Below are positions 35,146 to 43,963 of a stretch of 64,000 nucleotides of DNA, one piece after another. A program made the position numbers and the translations under genes. Under the pieces are notes generated by a model. The model saw only the letters and a list, made by a program, of their open reading frames with translations. It was not told where the DNA came from and ran no database searches. The first letter of the stretch is position 1. Every line of letters starts with the position of its first letter. Source of the stretch: Polymorphobacter multimanifer (GTDB lineage Bacteria > Pseudomonadota > Alphaproteobacteria > Sphingomonadales > Sphingomonadaceae); assembly GCF_014205635.1 (NCBI RefSeq), contig NZ_JACIIV010000022.1, positions 1 through 64,000 of the forward strand, in the 5' to 3' direction.

Positions 35146-35796
35146 CTATGCGGCTTGACGTGCCAGCAGGCCCTCGGCTTCGAGTCGGGCCCGCAGGCGG
35201 GCGGCGCCGGTGAAGTGGTGGCCGGGGAAGCCGGCGGCGGTGCCGGCGCGGACGTTTTCGATGCGATCATCGACGAAGAGGCCTTCGCCGGGTGCCAGGC
35301 CGAAGCGGCGCAGTGCCAGCGCGTAGATCTCGGGCTCGGGCTTGAAGAGCTGCTCGGCGCCCGAGACGACGATATCGCGGAAGCGGTCGAAGATCGGCGC
35401 GGTGGGGCGGAACATGGCCCAGAATTCGGCCGAGAAGTTAGTGATGGCAAAAAGCGGCACGCCTGCGGCGTCGAGCTCGGCGACGAGTTCGTGCATGCCC
35501 TGCACTGGCCCGGTGATGGTTTCGAGCCAGCGCGGGCCATAGGCGGCGATGTTGGCGGCTTCTCCGGGGAACTTCGCCTGCAGCTCGGGGATGGTTTCGG
35601 CGACCGGGCGGCCGCGATCATGCTGGAAGTGCCAGTCCGGGGTGACGACATGGGCGAGGAACCAGTCGCGGTGCGCGCGGTCCGGAATCAGCTTTGCGTA
35701 GAGAGCGCCGATGTCCCAGCCATAAAGGACGTGGCCGACATCGAACACGACAGCGCGGACCGAAGCTGCGTGGCTTCGATCCGCTTGATCCTGCAT
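35146..35796 (-). CDS. HAD family hydrolase
   Basis: The 216-residue protein is a haloacid dehalogenase-superfamily phosphatase (subfamily IA). Motif I is VVFDVGHVLYGWD (nucleophilic Asp), motif II FAITNFSAEFW, motif III the Lys of LFKPEPEIYALAL, and motif IV LFVDDRIENV. The Asp two residues after the nucleophile is replaced by Gly, as in the FDxGGVL group that includes YihX-like sugar phosphatases. The helical cap occupies residues about 35-110. The substrate is not predictable. No operon partner is evident; rpmJ lies 33 bases upstream on the same strand. Confidence 0.92.
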   Translation of the reverse strand: MQDQADRSHAASVRAVVFDVGHVLYGWDIGALYAKLIPDRAHRDWFLAHVVTPDWHFQHDRGRPVAETIPELQAKFPGEAANIAAYGPRWLETITGPVQGMHELVAELDAAGVPLFAITNFSAEFWAMFRPTAPIFDRFRDIVVSGAEQLFKPEPEIYALALRRFGLAPGEGLFVDDRIENVRAGTAAGFPGHHFTGAARLRARLEAEGLLARQAA

Positions 35797-35829
35797 GACG
35801 GTGTTCAGTGGCTGCGATGAGCCCCGAAT

Positions 35830-35955
35830 TCAGCCCTGGCGGGCCTTGAAGCGGCGATTGGTCTTGTTGATCACATAGGTACGCCCGTGCCGACGCACCA
35901 CCTGGCAATCGCGGTGGCGGTTCTTGAGCGACTTAAGAGAGTTCCGGACTTTCAT
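35830..35955 (-). CDS. rpmJ: 50S ribosomal protein L36, type B (YkgO-like)
   Basis: This 41-residue protein begins [20 protein letters not shown] and continues [21 protein letters not shown]. It is the C-minus, type B form of bacterial L36: it has a single cysteine, so the zinc ribbon of the classical protein is absent. This form is normal for alphaproteobacteria. It is a component of the large ribosomal subunit near the peptidyl transferase centre. It is followed at a distance by the HAD gene and is divergent from the DUF4136 lipoprotein (92 bases). Confidence 0.96.
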   Translation of the reverse strand: MKVRNSLKSLKNRHRDCQVVRRHGRTYVINKTNRRFKARQG

Positions 35956-36047
35956 GACATCTCTTCTTTGCAGGCAAATTCGGTTGGCGTGATGCGAGCG
36001 AGGCGCGTAGACAATGGGGCCAGCAGAGTCAACCGAAACGAGTTCCC

Positions 36048-36632
36048 ATGCGTCATGTACCGCTTGTCCTCACCGCCGCCCTGTTCGCACTTGCGGGCTG
36101 CGCCACCCGCGCGCCGGTGGCCGATGTCACGCGCTTTCACCTTGGCCAGCCAATTCCCGGCGACAGCGTCGCGGTGGTAAGCGCCGAGACCGGGCTTGAG
36201 GCCGATGCGACGCGCGATGCGATTGCCGGCGAGCTGGCGCGGCTGGGCTTCCGGCCGACGACAGGCAATACCACCGCCTATGTGGCGACGTGGAAGGCCG
36301 AGCAGTCGGCGGTGGAAGGGCCGCCCAAGCCGCCGCGCTTCAGCATCGGGCTGGGCGGCGGCGGTTTCAGCGGCGGGCGCGGTGGCGGCGGCATCGGGGT
36401 CGGTGGCGGCGTCAACCTGCCGGTGGGCAGCAGCCGGCCGGGGGACACGCAGCTCAACACGCTGTTGCAGGTGGAGATGAAGCGCCGGTCCGACAATTCG
36501 GTGGTGTGGGAGGGGCGGGCATCGCGCGCCTCGCTCGCCAAGGACGGTAACCCGGTGCCGGGGCTGGTGCGGGCGATGTTCGCCAATTTCCCCGGGCCTT
36601 CGGGGCAAATGGTGCAGGCGCCTGCCAAATGA
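36048..36632 (+). CDS. DUF4136-type lipoprotein
   Basis: The 194-residue protein has a lipoprotein signal ([11 protein letters not shown], lipidated Cys at about residue 18). Its body resembles DUF4136 proteins: [33 protein letters not shown], a glycine-rich loop at about 100-125 and [13 protein letters not shown]. It is probably anchored to the inner leaflet of the outer membrane; function is unknown. Its TGA overlaps the ATG of the carboxypeptidase gene by four bases, so the two are co-translated, although one is exported and the other looks cytoplasmic. Confidence 0.85.
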   Translation: MRHVPLVLTAALFALAGCATRAPVADVTRFHLGQPIPGDSVAVVSAETGLEADATRDAIAGELARLGFRPTTGNTTAYVATWKAEQSAVEGPPKPPRFSIGLGGGGFSGGRGGGGIGVGGGVNLPVGSSRPGDTQLNTLLQVEMKRRSDNSVVWEGRASRASLAKDGNPVPGLVRAMFANFPGPSGQMVQAPAK

Positions 36633-37762
36633 TCGCCGTTTCGGCGGCGTTCGATTCGGGCAATATCGAGGTCGTTCGCTGCGAAGCGCCGGATGACATC
36701 GTGCTGCGCATCGCCAGGGACGCGCATTCGGACTTTTTCCAGTGGTTCCACTTCCGGCTTTCGGGCGCGCGGGGCGAGGCGTGCACGGTGCGGATCATCG
36801 GGCTGGAGGCGAGCGCCTATCCGGGGGGCTGGCCGGGGTATGAAGCCGTCACCAGCCATGACCGTGCGACCTGGGTGCGCAGCCCGAGCCGCTATGATGC
36901 GGCGGCGGACGGGGGCACGCTGACGATCGAAGTGACGCCGCTGCACGACCATGTGTGGCTGGCGTATTTCGCGCCCTACAGCATGGAGCGGCACCATGAG
37001 CTGGTGGCGCGGATGATGGTGCTGCCCGGCGTGCAGGCGCGGGTGCTCGGGGCGAGCCTGGAGGGGCAGCCGATCGATTGCCTGACGATCGGCGAGGGGC
37101 CGCGGCAGGTATGGCTTTATGCGCGGCAGCACCCCGGCGAGAGCATGGCGGAATGGTGGATGGAGGGTGCGCTGGAGATGCTCACCGACCCGGCCGATGA
37201 GGTGGCGGCGGCGCTGCGGGCGGGGGCGACGATCCACTGCATTCCCAACATGAACCCCGATGGCAGCTGCCGTGGGCACCTTCGCACCAATGCGGCCGGG
37301 GTGAACCTCAACCGCGAATGGGCCGGGCCGACGGCGGAGCGCAGCCCGGAAGTGCTGGCGGCGCTGGCGGCGATGACGGCGACGGGGGTGGATTTCGCAA
37401 TTGACGTGCATGGCGACGAGGCGATCCCGCAGGTGTTCATCGCTGGATTCGAGGGAATCCCTGGCATCACCGAGCGGCAGCTGGGGCTGCTGGGGCGCTA
37501 CAAGGAGACGCTGGCGCGGGCGACGCCCGATTTCCAGACGCGGATCGGCTATCCGCCGGCGGCGGCCGGGCGCGCCAATCTGACGATGAGCACCAACCAG
37601 CTTGCCGAGCGCTTCGGCTGCCTGGCGATGACGCTGGAGATGCCGTTCAAGGACCACGACGACAATGCGGACAGCCGCGCCGGCTGGTCGCCGGAGCGGA
37701 GCAAGGGGCTGGCGCGGTCGTGCCTGGCGGTGCTGGCGGAGATGCTGCCCGATCTGCGCTGA
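36629..37762 (+). CDS. M14 family zinc carboxypeptidase (cytosolic carboxypeptidase-like)
   Basis: The 377-residue protein has an N-terminal beta domain (about 1-125: FFQWFHFRLSGARGEACTVRI) and a C-terminal M14 peptidase domain. This two-domain layout is that of bacterial relatives of eukaryotic cytosolic carboxypeptidases (M14D). Zinc ligands are H168 and E171 in ARQHPGESM and H261 in DVHGDE. E337 in TLEMPFKD is the catalytic glutamate, and NPDGSCRGHLRTNAAGVNLNR holds the substrate-binding Asn-Arg. No signal peptide is seen. It probably trims C-terminal residues from a cytoplasmic protein or peptide; the substrate is unknown. It is coupled to the upstream lipoprotein gene. Confidence 0.93.
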   Translation: MIAVSAAFDSGNIEVVRCEAPDDIVLRIARDAHSDFFQWFHFRLSGARGEACTVRIIGLEASAYPGGWPGYEAVTSHDRATWVRSPSRYDAAADGGTLTIEVTPLHDHVWLAYFAPYSMERHHELVARMMVLPGVQARVLGASLEGQPIDCLTIGEGPRQVWLYARQHPGESMAEWWMEGALEMLTDPADEVAAALRAGATIHCIPNMNPDGSCRGHLRTNAAGVNLNREWAGPTAERSPEVLAALAAMTATGVDFAIDVHGDEAIPQVFIAGFEGIPGITERQLGLLGRYKETLARATPDFQTRIGYPPAAAGRANLTMSTNQLAERFGCLAMTLEMPFKDHDDNADSRAGWSPERSKGLARSCLAVLAEMLPDLR

Positions 37763-37765
37763 GGG

Positions 37766-38239
37766 TCAGCCAGTCTTGCGGGCGTGGGTGAGCGAAACGG
37801 TGGTTTCCGCTTCGCCGCGGGCGATCATGACCATCAGCGACCTGGCCTCGTCGGCGCTGGTGCCGGCCAGCGTCATGCCGTCCGGCGTGGCCGCCTCGGT
37901 CTTGAAGTCGATGCCGTTGCGTTTGGCCGATGCGCGGTGGAAGGCGACGACCTCGGTGATGGGGGCGGTGGTGGTGTAGCTGAGCAGGCCGCCTGCGGCG
38001 CCGGAGTCGTTGGTCTTCATGTTCATGATCGGGGTGGCGCCCTGATACATTTCGACGAAATCGGGGAGGTCGCTGATATCGACAAGGCCGGTGGCGGAGC
38101 CGGCCATGGCGCTGGCGACGTTGCCGGCATTGCGGGCATCGCGTGCTGCTTCAGCGCTGGCTTCGGGGGCGGCGCCGCTGTCCGAACAGGCGGCGAGGAG
38201 CATGGCGAGGGTGAGCAGGGGGGCGGTGATGGGGCGCAT
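37766..38239 (-). CDS. lipoprotein of unknown function
   Basis: The 157-residue protein has a lipobox (LLTLAMLLAAC) and an alanine-rich linker before a small C-terminal domain (LLSYTTTAPITEVVAFHRASAKRNGI, TPDGMTLAGTSADEARSLMVMI). The domain pattern, a helical segment followed by a beta-alpha unit, resembles small periplasmic lipid-anchored proteins, but I cannot assign a family. It is convergent with the carboxypeptidase gene (3 bases apart) and lies 38 bases downstream of the SDR gene on the same strand. Confidence 0.75.
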   Translation of the reverse strand: MRPITAPLLTLAMLLAACSDSGAAPEASAEAARDARNAGNVASAMAGSATGLVDISDLPDFVEMYQGATPIMNMKTNDSGAAGGLLSYTTTAPITEVVAFHRASAKRNGIDFKTEAATPDGMTLAGTSADEARSLMVMIARGEAETTVSLTHARKTG

Positions 38240-38277
38240 GCGGGCGGTCTCCGGTGGATGGGTGGAGCAGATACGGA

Positions 38278-39060
38278 CTATTGTGCCGTCCAGCCGCCAT
38301 CGATGACAAGGCCGCTGCCGACCATGTAGCGGGCATCGTCGCTGGCGAGGAACGCAATGGCGGCGGCGATGTCTTCCGGGGTGCCGGGGTGGCCGACAGG
38401 GGCCATCTGGCCGACGGCCTGGCCGCTGATGCCGTTGCCATCGGCGCCGGCGCCCAATTTGGGCCAGAAGGCCGAATCGATGATGCCGGGGTGGACGCTG
38501 TTGACGCGCACGCCGTCGCGAGCGGCGGCGCATTCGAGGGCGACCGACTTGGTGAGCAGGGTGACGGCCCCCTTGGTGGCGCTGTAGGCGGCCATGTTGC
38601 CGGCACCGACATGGCCGACGATCGAGGACAGGTTGATGATGCTGCCGCCCGAGGGGGTGTTGGCGCGCAGCACCGGCAAGCAGTGCTTGATCCCGAGGAA
38701 CACGCCGGTGACGTTGATCGCGAGCTGGCGGTTCCAGTCTTCGAGGGTCATTTCGGTGATGGAGCCGCGCAGGCCGATGCCGGCGTTGTTGACGAGGATA
38801 TCGAGGCGGCCGAACAGGGTGACGACCTTGGTGGCGAGCTCGGCCCAGCGATCTTCCTCGGTGACGTCCTGGCCGCGGAACTGGACCGTGCCGCCGGCGG
38901 CTTCGATCAGGTCGGCGGTGGCGCGGCCGCCGGGGGCGTCGACATCGGTGATGAACAGCGAGGCCCCCTCGGCGGCGAGGCGAAGGGCGGTGGCGCGGCC
39001 GATGCCGCTGCCTGCTCCCGTGACCCAGGCGACTTTTCCGGCAAGTCGTTGGTCGGACAT
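38278..39060 (-). CDS. short-chain dehydrogenase/reductase (SDR)
   Basis: The 260-residue protein is a classical SDR oxidoreductase. The cofactor motif TGAGSGIGRA lies at about 14-23, with D in FITDVDAPG suggesting NAD(H). NNAGIGLRG, the catalytic Ser in NLSSIVGHVG and the YSATKG Tyr/Lys pair are intact, and it ends with YMVGSGLVIDGGWTAQ. It probably oxidises an alcohol or reduces a ketone; the substrate is unknown. It is followed by a lipoprotein gene and preceded by DUF427 on the same strand, with a small duplicated sequence in between. Confidence 0.94.
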   Translation of the reverse strand: MSDQRLAGKVAWVTGAGSGIGRATALRLAAEGASLFITDVDAPGGRATADLIEAAGGTVQFRGQDVTEEDRWAELATKVVTLFGRLDILVNNAGIGLRGSITEMTLEDWNRQLAINVTGVFLGIKHCLPVLRANTPSGGSIINLSSIVGHVGAGNMAAYSATKGAVTLLTKSVALECAAARDGVRVNSVHPGIIDSAFWPKLGAGADGNGISGQAVGQMAPVGHPGTPEDIAAAIAFLASDDARYMVGSGLVIDGGWTAQ

Positions 39061-39073
39061 GTGGTTTCTCCCC

Positions 39074-39113
39074 TTACCAGCCTTCGCTGCGTTTTTTTAC
39101 CAGCCTTCGCTGC
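39074..39113. repeat. 17-base tandem direct repeat at the DUF427 3' end
   Basis: The 17 bases TTACCAGCCTTCGCTGC occur twice, at 39074-39090 and 39097-39113, with a period of 23 bases. The second copy encodes the last codons and TAA stop of DUF427; the first lies just beyond the stop. It looks like a short local duplication, possibly slippage, and leaves the frame of the gene intact. Confidence 0.85.
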
Positions 39114-39597
39114 CGGGAATTCCCTTGAAGGGGCCGGCGACATGGCTTGTTATCCAGCCACCATAAAAGCCGCCGGGCTGCGGCACCACCCTCTCGCCAT
39201 CGACAGTACATTCGGTGAAGGGCGCTGCGTAGAAGGCGACATGGCCGAGGATGCCGGCGAAGGCCGGGGTGGGCTTGTCGTAGCACCAGGCGACGAGGGG
39301 GAAGCGATCGCCGGCTACAGCCACGTCGAAATAGCGCGCCTGACCTTTCCATTCGCAGATCGACCGACGCTGGGCGGGGCGGAGCGCCTGCGGGGCGATG
39401 GAGTGGACGGGGAAATAATAGCTCGGCGGGTGGCTGGTTTCGAGCGTCTCCAGCCCCTCGGTGGTTTCCGCGAGCAGCTTGCCCTTGTGGACGATGCGCA
39501 GGTGCCGCCGGCTGGGGCGCATGATCGCGGGGCGGGGATAATCCCAGACACTTTCCTGTGTCCCCGTGGCGGCATCGGGCAACGGCCACCCGCTCAT
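39097..39597 (-). CDS. DUF427 domain-containing protein
   Basis: The 166-residue protein matches DUF427: [43 protein letters not shown], the [12 protein letters not shown] block and [20 protein letters not shown]. Family members are small beta-rich proteins of unknown function, often linked to nucleotide or tRNA chemistry by genomic context, but nothing here supports a specific role. The ATG giving [10 protein letters not shown] is used; it overlaps the MAPEG stop by four bases. The frame extends nine codons upstream without support. The stop region carries a small tandem duplication. Confidence 0.92.
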   Translation of the reverse strand: MSGWPLPDAATGTQESVWDYPRPAIMRPSRRHLRIVHKGKLLAETTEGLETLETSHPPSYYFPVHSIAPQALRPAQRRSICEWKGQARYFDVAVAGDRFPLVAWCYDKPTPAFAGILGHVAFYAAPFTECTVDGERVVPQPGGFYGGWITSHVAGPFKGIPGSEGW

Positions 39598-39989
39598 GCG
39601 ATGAGTACCGTGACGGCACCCCATGCGGCGGCGATGAGCAGGAAGAGGGTGGGGAAGAAGCTGAGGCCGAAGCCGGGACCGCGCTTGGCGGGATCGGCGT
39701 AGTAGAGTTTTGCGTAGAGGATGCGGCCCAGCGACCAGGTGAAGCCCAGCAGTGCCGTGATGAGATCGCCGAGCACCGGGGCTGCGAGGATGATGGCGGG
39801 GAGGAACATGATGAGCTGCTCGAGCGTGTTCATCTGCACGCGGAAGCGCTTGTCGAATTCAGGGTGGCCGGTGCTCATGGGTGCTGGAACGTTCCAGGTC
39901 GCGCGGGCGCGGCCGACGTTGATGGCGAGGCCGAAGAAGACGAACAGGGCGACGACGATAGCGAGCGTGGTGAGCGGAAAGGCAGTCAT
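39594..39989 (-). CDS. MAPEG family membrane protein
   Basis: The 131-residue protein has four hydrophobic segments: [57 protein letters not shown] and [19 protein letters not shown]. It carries the MAPEG hallmarks [16 protein letters not shown] and [25 protein letters not shown] proteins are trimeric membrane glutathione transferases or peroxidases; bacterial ones are mostly uncharacterised. Its stop overlaps the DUF427 start by four bases. It is divergent from the serine dehydratase gene (75 bases). Confidence 0.93.
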   Translation of the reverse strand: MTAFPLTTLAIVVALFVFFGLAINVGRARATWNVPAPMSTGHPEFDKRFRVQMNTLEQLIMFLPAIILAAPVLGDLITALLGFTWSLGRILYAKLYYADPAKRGPGFGLSFFPTLFLLIAAAWGAVTVLIA

Positions 39990-40064
39990 GAATATCCCCC
40001 GGTGAGTGCAGCGAAGGTTTGCGCGTTTGGCGGCGGCCCGGCAAGGTGGCATGCAAGGAAAGCA

Positions 40065-41441
40065 ATGACGATGGTCCATGGAGTTTTCGAGCTGTTCAAG
40101 ATCGGGGTGGGGCCGAGTTCGAGCCACACCATGGGGCCGATGCTGGCGGCGAGCCGGTTCGTGGGCTCGCTTGGGGACCTGGCGGGGGTGCGAGCGGTGC
40201 GCGCCGAGCTGTTCGGATCGCTGGCGCTGACCGGCAAGGGGCATGCGACCGACTCCGCAGTGATGCTGGGGCTGGAGGGTTGCACGCCGGCGACGATCGA
40301 CCCCGATGACGCGGCGGCGCGGCTGGTGCGGGTGCGTGCGGACGGCATGCTGCGGCTGGGGGATGTGCAGCCGGTGGCATTCGACGAAGCGGCCGACCTG
40401 CGGTTTTTGCAGAAGGAGCGGCTGCCGTTCCATTCGAACGGGATGCGCTTTTCGGCGTTCGGGGCGGATGGTGAAGCGTTGGCGACGTCGGTGTTCTATT
40501 CGGTTGGCGGCGGGGCGATCGTGGCCGAGGACGAGGTGGCGGGGAATGCGCCGCCGGAAAGCCTTGGCGATGTGCCCTTCCCGTTCCATTCGGGCGCCGA
40601 CCTGCTGGCGCGGGGCCGCGCGAGCGGATTGAGCATAGCGGCGATGATGCGCGCCAATGAGCTGGCGGCGGCCGATGAAACGACGCTGGGCGACGGGCTG
40701 GCGGCGATAAGGGCGGCGATGAGTGCGTGCATCGACCGTGGCATCGGGCAGGGCGGCATATTGCCGGGCGGGTTGAATGTGCGGCGCCGGGCACCCGGCA
40801 TCCATGCGCAGCTGGTGGCGCGTGCCGAGCGGGCGCATTCGGACCCGCTGGGGGTGATCGACTGGATAAACCTCTGGGCGCTGGCGGTGAACGAGGAGAA
40901 TGCCGCCGGCGGGCGCGTGGTGACCGCGCCGACCAATGGGGCCGCGGGAATCGTGCCGGCGGTGCTGCGCTATTACGAGCGGTGCGTGCCCGGTGCCACG
41001 CAAGCGGGCGAGGAGGATTTTCTGCTCACCGCTGCCGCGATCGGCAGCCTGTTCAAGGCGAATGCCTCGATTTCGGGTGCGGAGGTCGGGTGCCAGGGCG
41101 AGGTGGGGGTCGCGTGCTCGATGGCGGCGGCGGGGCTGACGGCGGCCCTTGGCGGCACCAACATGCAGATCGAGAATGCCGCCGAGATCGGCATGGAGCA
41201 TAATCTGGGGCTGACCTGCGATCCGGTGGGCGGGCTGGTGCAGGTGCCGTGCATCGAGCGCAATGCGGTGGGGGCGATCAAGGCCATCGAAGCAGCGCGA
41301 CTGGCGCTGCTCGGGGACGGCGAGCACCGGGTGAGCCTCGACGAAGTGATCGAGACGATGCGGCGCACGGGTGCGGACATGAGCCACAAATACAAGGAGA
41401 CGGCACTCGGCGGCCTTGCGGTGAATGTGGTGGCGTGCTGA
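40065..41441 (+). CDS. sdaA: L-serine ammonia-lyase (iron-sulfur dependent)
   Basis: L-serine dehydratase deaminates serine to pyruvate using a [4Fe-4S] cluster. The 458-residue protein is the single-chain type: a beta domain opening [18 protein letters not shown] with [13 protein letters not shown], then a catalytic alpha domain with [20 protein letters not shown]. The cluster cysteines probably lie in [18 protein letters not shown] and [13 protein letters not shown]. It ends [17 protein letters not shown]. The ATG at 40065 with GGAA upstream begins [10 protein letters not shown]. The open frame runs far upstream, but only this start fits the family. Confidence 0.97.
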   Translation: MTMVHGVFELFKIGVGPSSSHTMGPMLAASRFVGSLGDLAGVRAVRAELFGSLALTGKGHATDSAVMLGLEGCTPATIDPDDAAARLVRVRADGMLRLGDVQPVAFDEAADLRFLQKERLPFHSNGMRFSAFGADGEALATSVFYSVGGGAIVAEDEVAGNAPPESLGDVPFPFHSGADLLARGRASGLSIAAMMRANELAAADETTLGDGLAAIRAAMSACIDRGIGQGGILPGGLNVRRRAPGIHAQLVARAERAHSDPLGVIDWINLWALAVNEENAAGGRVVTAPTNGAAGIVPAVLRYYERCVPGATQAGEEDFLLTAAAIGSLFKANASISGAEVGCQGEVGVACSMAAAGLTAALGGTNMQIENAAEIGMEHNLGLTCDPVGGLVQVPCIERNAVGAIKAIEAARLALLGDGEHRVSLDEVIETMRRTGADMSHKYKETALGGLAVNVVAC

Positions 41442-41497
41442 TATTGCAGTGCAAAAATCGGGACATCATGCGGGGAGCATGATTTGGGGGATTTTCG

Positions 41498-43957
41498 ATG
41501 ATCAGGACTGTTTTGCTCGCCGGTGTGGCGCTGTTTGCAACGGCTGCGAGCGCGCAGGAGGCGCCGTTGCTGCCGGTGAAGGCCGATGTGGCGGGGGGCA
41601 AGATCCTAGTCACGCTGCCGGCGCCGGGGCCGGATGGCACGATGGGGCGGTTCATCCATGCGACGATGCTGCGATCGGGGATGGGCACCGCCGATATCCG
41701 CGTCGACCGCGGGATGCAGGGCTCGGACGAACTGCTGGCGTTCCGCCGCGTGGGGCGCAAGATTGCGGTGGTTTACGAGAACCCGCGCTTCCGCGCCGGG
41801 GGCGGCACCGCAGCCGAGACGGCAGGGGTGAGCAACAGCTTTGCGGTTTCGACGCTGGCGCTGCTCGATCCGGTCGAGACGCTCGCCGATGGGAGGGTGA
41901 CGGTGGACCTGGCTGGGCTGCTGGCGAAGGACACGGCCAATCTGGCGGCACGGCTCAATGCCAGCACCGCCGAGGGTCGCGGCGACGGGGTGGCGGTTTC
42001 GCGGCGGGGGTTCAAGCTCGTGGAGGCGCTGTCGACCGCCGATCCGGCGTCGGTGAAGGTGTTTCCGACCAATATCGAAGTGGACAGCTGGCTGACCTTC
42101 TCGCCGGAGAATCCCGGCCGGGAAGTGATGCAGACTGTGCCCGATCCGCGCAGCGTGACGGTGCAGGTGCACCACAGCATCATCAAGCTGCCCGAGCCGG
42201 GTTTCGTGACGCGCAGCTTCGACATTCGCTCGGCGGCGAACGGCATGCAGGTGTTCGACTTCAACCAGCCGCTGGGGCGCGATGTGGTGATGGGGCTGGC
42301 GGTGCGCTTCCGGCTGGAAAAGACCGACCCGACCGCGGCGCGCAGCCCGGTGAAGAAGCCGATCATCTTCTATATCGACAGTGCCGCCCCCGAGCCGGTG
42401 CGCTCGGCGCTTCGTGATGGCGTGGGCTGGTGGTCCCAGGCGTTCGATGCCGCCGGCTTCATCGGTGGGTTTCGGGCCGAGATTCTTCCGCAAGGCATCG
42501 ATCCGCTCGATGCGCGCTACAATATCGTGACCTGGGGGAGCCGGCTGACGCGCAGCTGGTCCTATGGCCAGACCATCAGCGATCCGCGCACCGGCGAGAT
42601 CATCAAGGGCTCGGTGGTGCTGGGAGCACTGCGGGTGCGGCAGGATGTGAACATCTTCGAATCGATGGTGGGGGCCGCCGCGACGGGGAAGGGCCGGCCG
42701 AACGATCCGGCCGCGGCCGCACTTTCGCGCATCCGCCAGCTCGGCGCGCATGAAGTGGGCCATGCGATCGGCTTCATGCACAATTTCGCCGGATCGACGC
42801 AGGGCGACACGTCGGTGATGGACTATCCGATGCCCTATATCGCGCTGAAGGACGGGAAGATCGACATCAGCCGGCCCTATGGGGTGGGCATTGGAAGCTG
42901 GGACAAGTTCACGGTCGACTGGCTTTATGGCGATCCCGCGCCCGGGCAGGACCCCGATGCCCATGCCGCGACCAAGATGGCGGCGAGCGTGAAGGCGGGG
43001 GCGCGCTTTTTGACCGATATCGATGGCCGGGCGGGGGATTCGCCCACGCCATGGTCCAACATGTGGGACAATGGGCCCGAGCCGGCGGCGGAGCTGCGGC
43101 GGTTGCTCGAGGTGCGCAAGGTGGGGCTGGCGAATTTCGGCGAGGCGGCGATCCTGCCGGGCGTGCCGATGGCCGAGCTGCGGCGGCGCTTCGTGCTGGT
43201 GTGGCTGCTGCACCGCTACCAGGTGGAGGCTGCAGGCAAGCTGGTGGGCGGCGTGGACTATAAATATACCGTGGCGGGTGATGGCGAGCCGCTGCCCGCA
43301 CCCGTGCCGGCGGCGATGCAGGCGGCGGCCCTCGATGCGCTTTTCGCGAGCCTCGATCCGGCGGCGCTGACGGTGCCGGACCGGCTGGTGATGCTGCTTT
43401 CGGCCGGGGTGAACGGGCGCGGGAATCCGCAGTTCAGCCAGGAAGTGTTCCAGAATGCCGGGGGGGCGGTGTTCGACCCGCTGGTGGCGGCCGATGTGGG
43501 GGCGCAGGCGGTGCTGGAAAGCCTGTTGGCGCCGACACGGCTGACACGGCTCAATGAGCAGAACCGCCGCGATTCCGGCTTGCCGGGGGCGGGTGTGGTG
43601 ATCGACCGGCTGATAGCCGGACCGGTGGAGGGCTCGCGTGATGCAGTGGCGCGGCGCGTAGGCTATCGGACGATCGTGACGCTGGCGCGGACGATGCGCG
43701 ACCCGTCGACCTCGCCCGATGTGGCGGCGCTGATCGAGGACCGGCTGGCGTTGCTCGGGGGGCGGCTGGCCAGGGCTGGTGGCAGCGGCGAGGGGCCAGC
43801 CTGGTCCCGCTCGATGGCGCGGCTGCTGTCCGACCCCGAGCGGCTGGAGCGCGACATCGCCAAGCTGCTGCGCGCACCAGATGTGCCGCCGGGTATGCCG
43901 ATCGGCGGGATGTCCACCGATGGGGCGTATGAGCGCGACTTCATGGACGATCTTTGA
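41498..43957 (+). CDS. secreted zinc metalloprotease (DUF5117/DUF5118-type)
   Basis: The 819-residue protein has a signal peptide (LLAGVALFATAASA) and a central metzincin-like zinc site HEVGHAIGFMHNF (H418, E419, H422, H428). The order of domains, with an N-terminal beta region (DUF5118/5117 layout, VDRGMQGSDELLAFRRVG, FDFNQPLGRDVVMG) and the SPYDKFT-like RPYGVGIGSWDKFTVDWLYG after the zinc site, matches large exported zinc-dependent metalloproteases of proteobacteria and Bacteroidetes. It should act in the periplasm or outside the cell; substrates are unknown. It starts 56 bases after sdaA and is convergent with putP (6 bases). Confidence 0.92.
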   Translation: MIRTVLLAGVALFATAASAQEAPLLPVKADVAGGKILVTLPAPGPDGTMGRFIHATMLRSGMGTADIRVDRGMQGSDELLAFRRVGRKIAVVYENPRFRAGGGTAAETAGVSNSFAVSTLALLDPVETLADGRVTVDLAGLLAKDTANLAARLNASTAEGRGDGVAVSRRGFKLVEALSTADPASVKVFPTNIEVDSWLTFSPENPGREVMQTVPDPRSVTVQVHHSIIKLPEPGFVTRSFDIRSAANGMQVFDFNQPLGRDVVMGLAVRFRLEKTDPTAARSPVKKPIIFYIDSAAPEPVRSALRDGVGWWSQAFDAAGFIGGFRAEILPQGIDPLDARYNIVTWGSRLTRSWSYGQTISDPRTGEIIKGSVVLGALRVRQDVNIFESMVGAAATGKGRPNDPAAAALSRIRQLGAHEVGHAIGFMHNFAGSTQGDTSVMDYPMPYIALKDGKIDISRPYGVGIGSWDKFTVDWLYGDPAPGQDPDAHAATKMAASVKAGARFLTDIDGRAGDSPTPWSNMWDNGPEPAAELRRLLEVRKVGLANFGEAAILPGVPMAELRRRFVLVWLLHRYQVEAAGKLVGGVDYKYTVAGDGEPLPAPVPAAMQAAALDALFASLDPAALTVPDRLVMLLSAGVNGRGNPQFSQEVFQNAGGAVFDPLVAADVGAQAVLESLLAPTRLTRLNEQNRRDSGLPGAGVVIDRLIAGPVEGSRDAVARRVGYRTIVTLARTMRDPSTSPDVAALIEDRLALLGGRLARAGGSGEGPAWSRSMARLLSDPERLERDIAKLLRAPDVPPGMPIGGMSTDGAYERDFMDDL

Positions 43958-43963
43958 GGGGCC

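Noticed and set aside
39594-41387. A long minus-strand frame extending from the MAPEG gene over sdaA.
   Set aside because: The MAPEG protein begins at 39989; the remainder is antisense to an obvious serine dehydratase.
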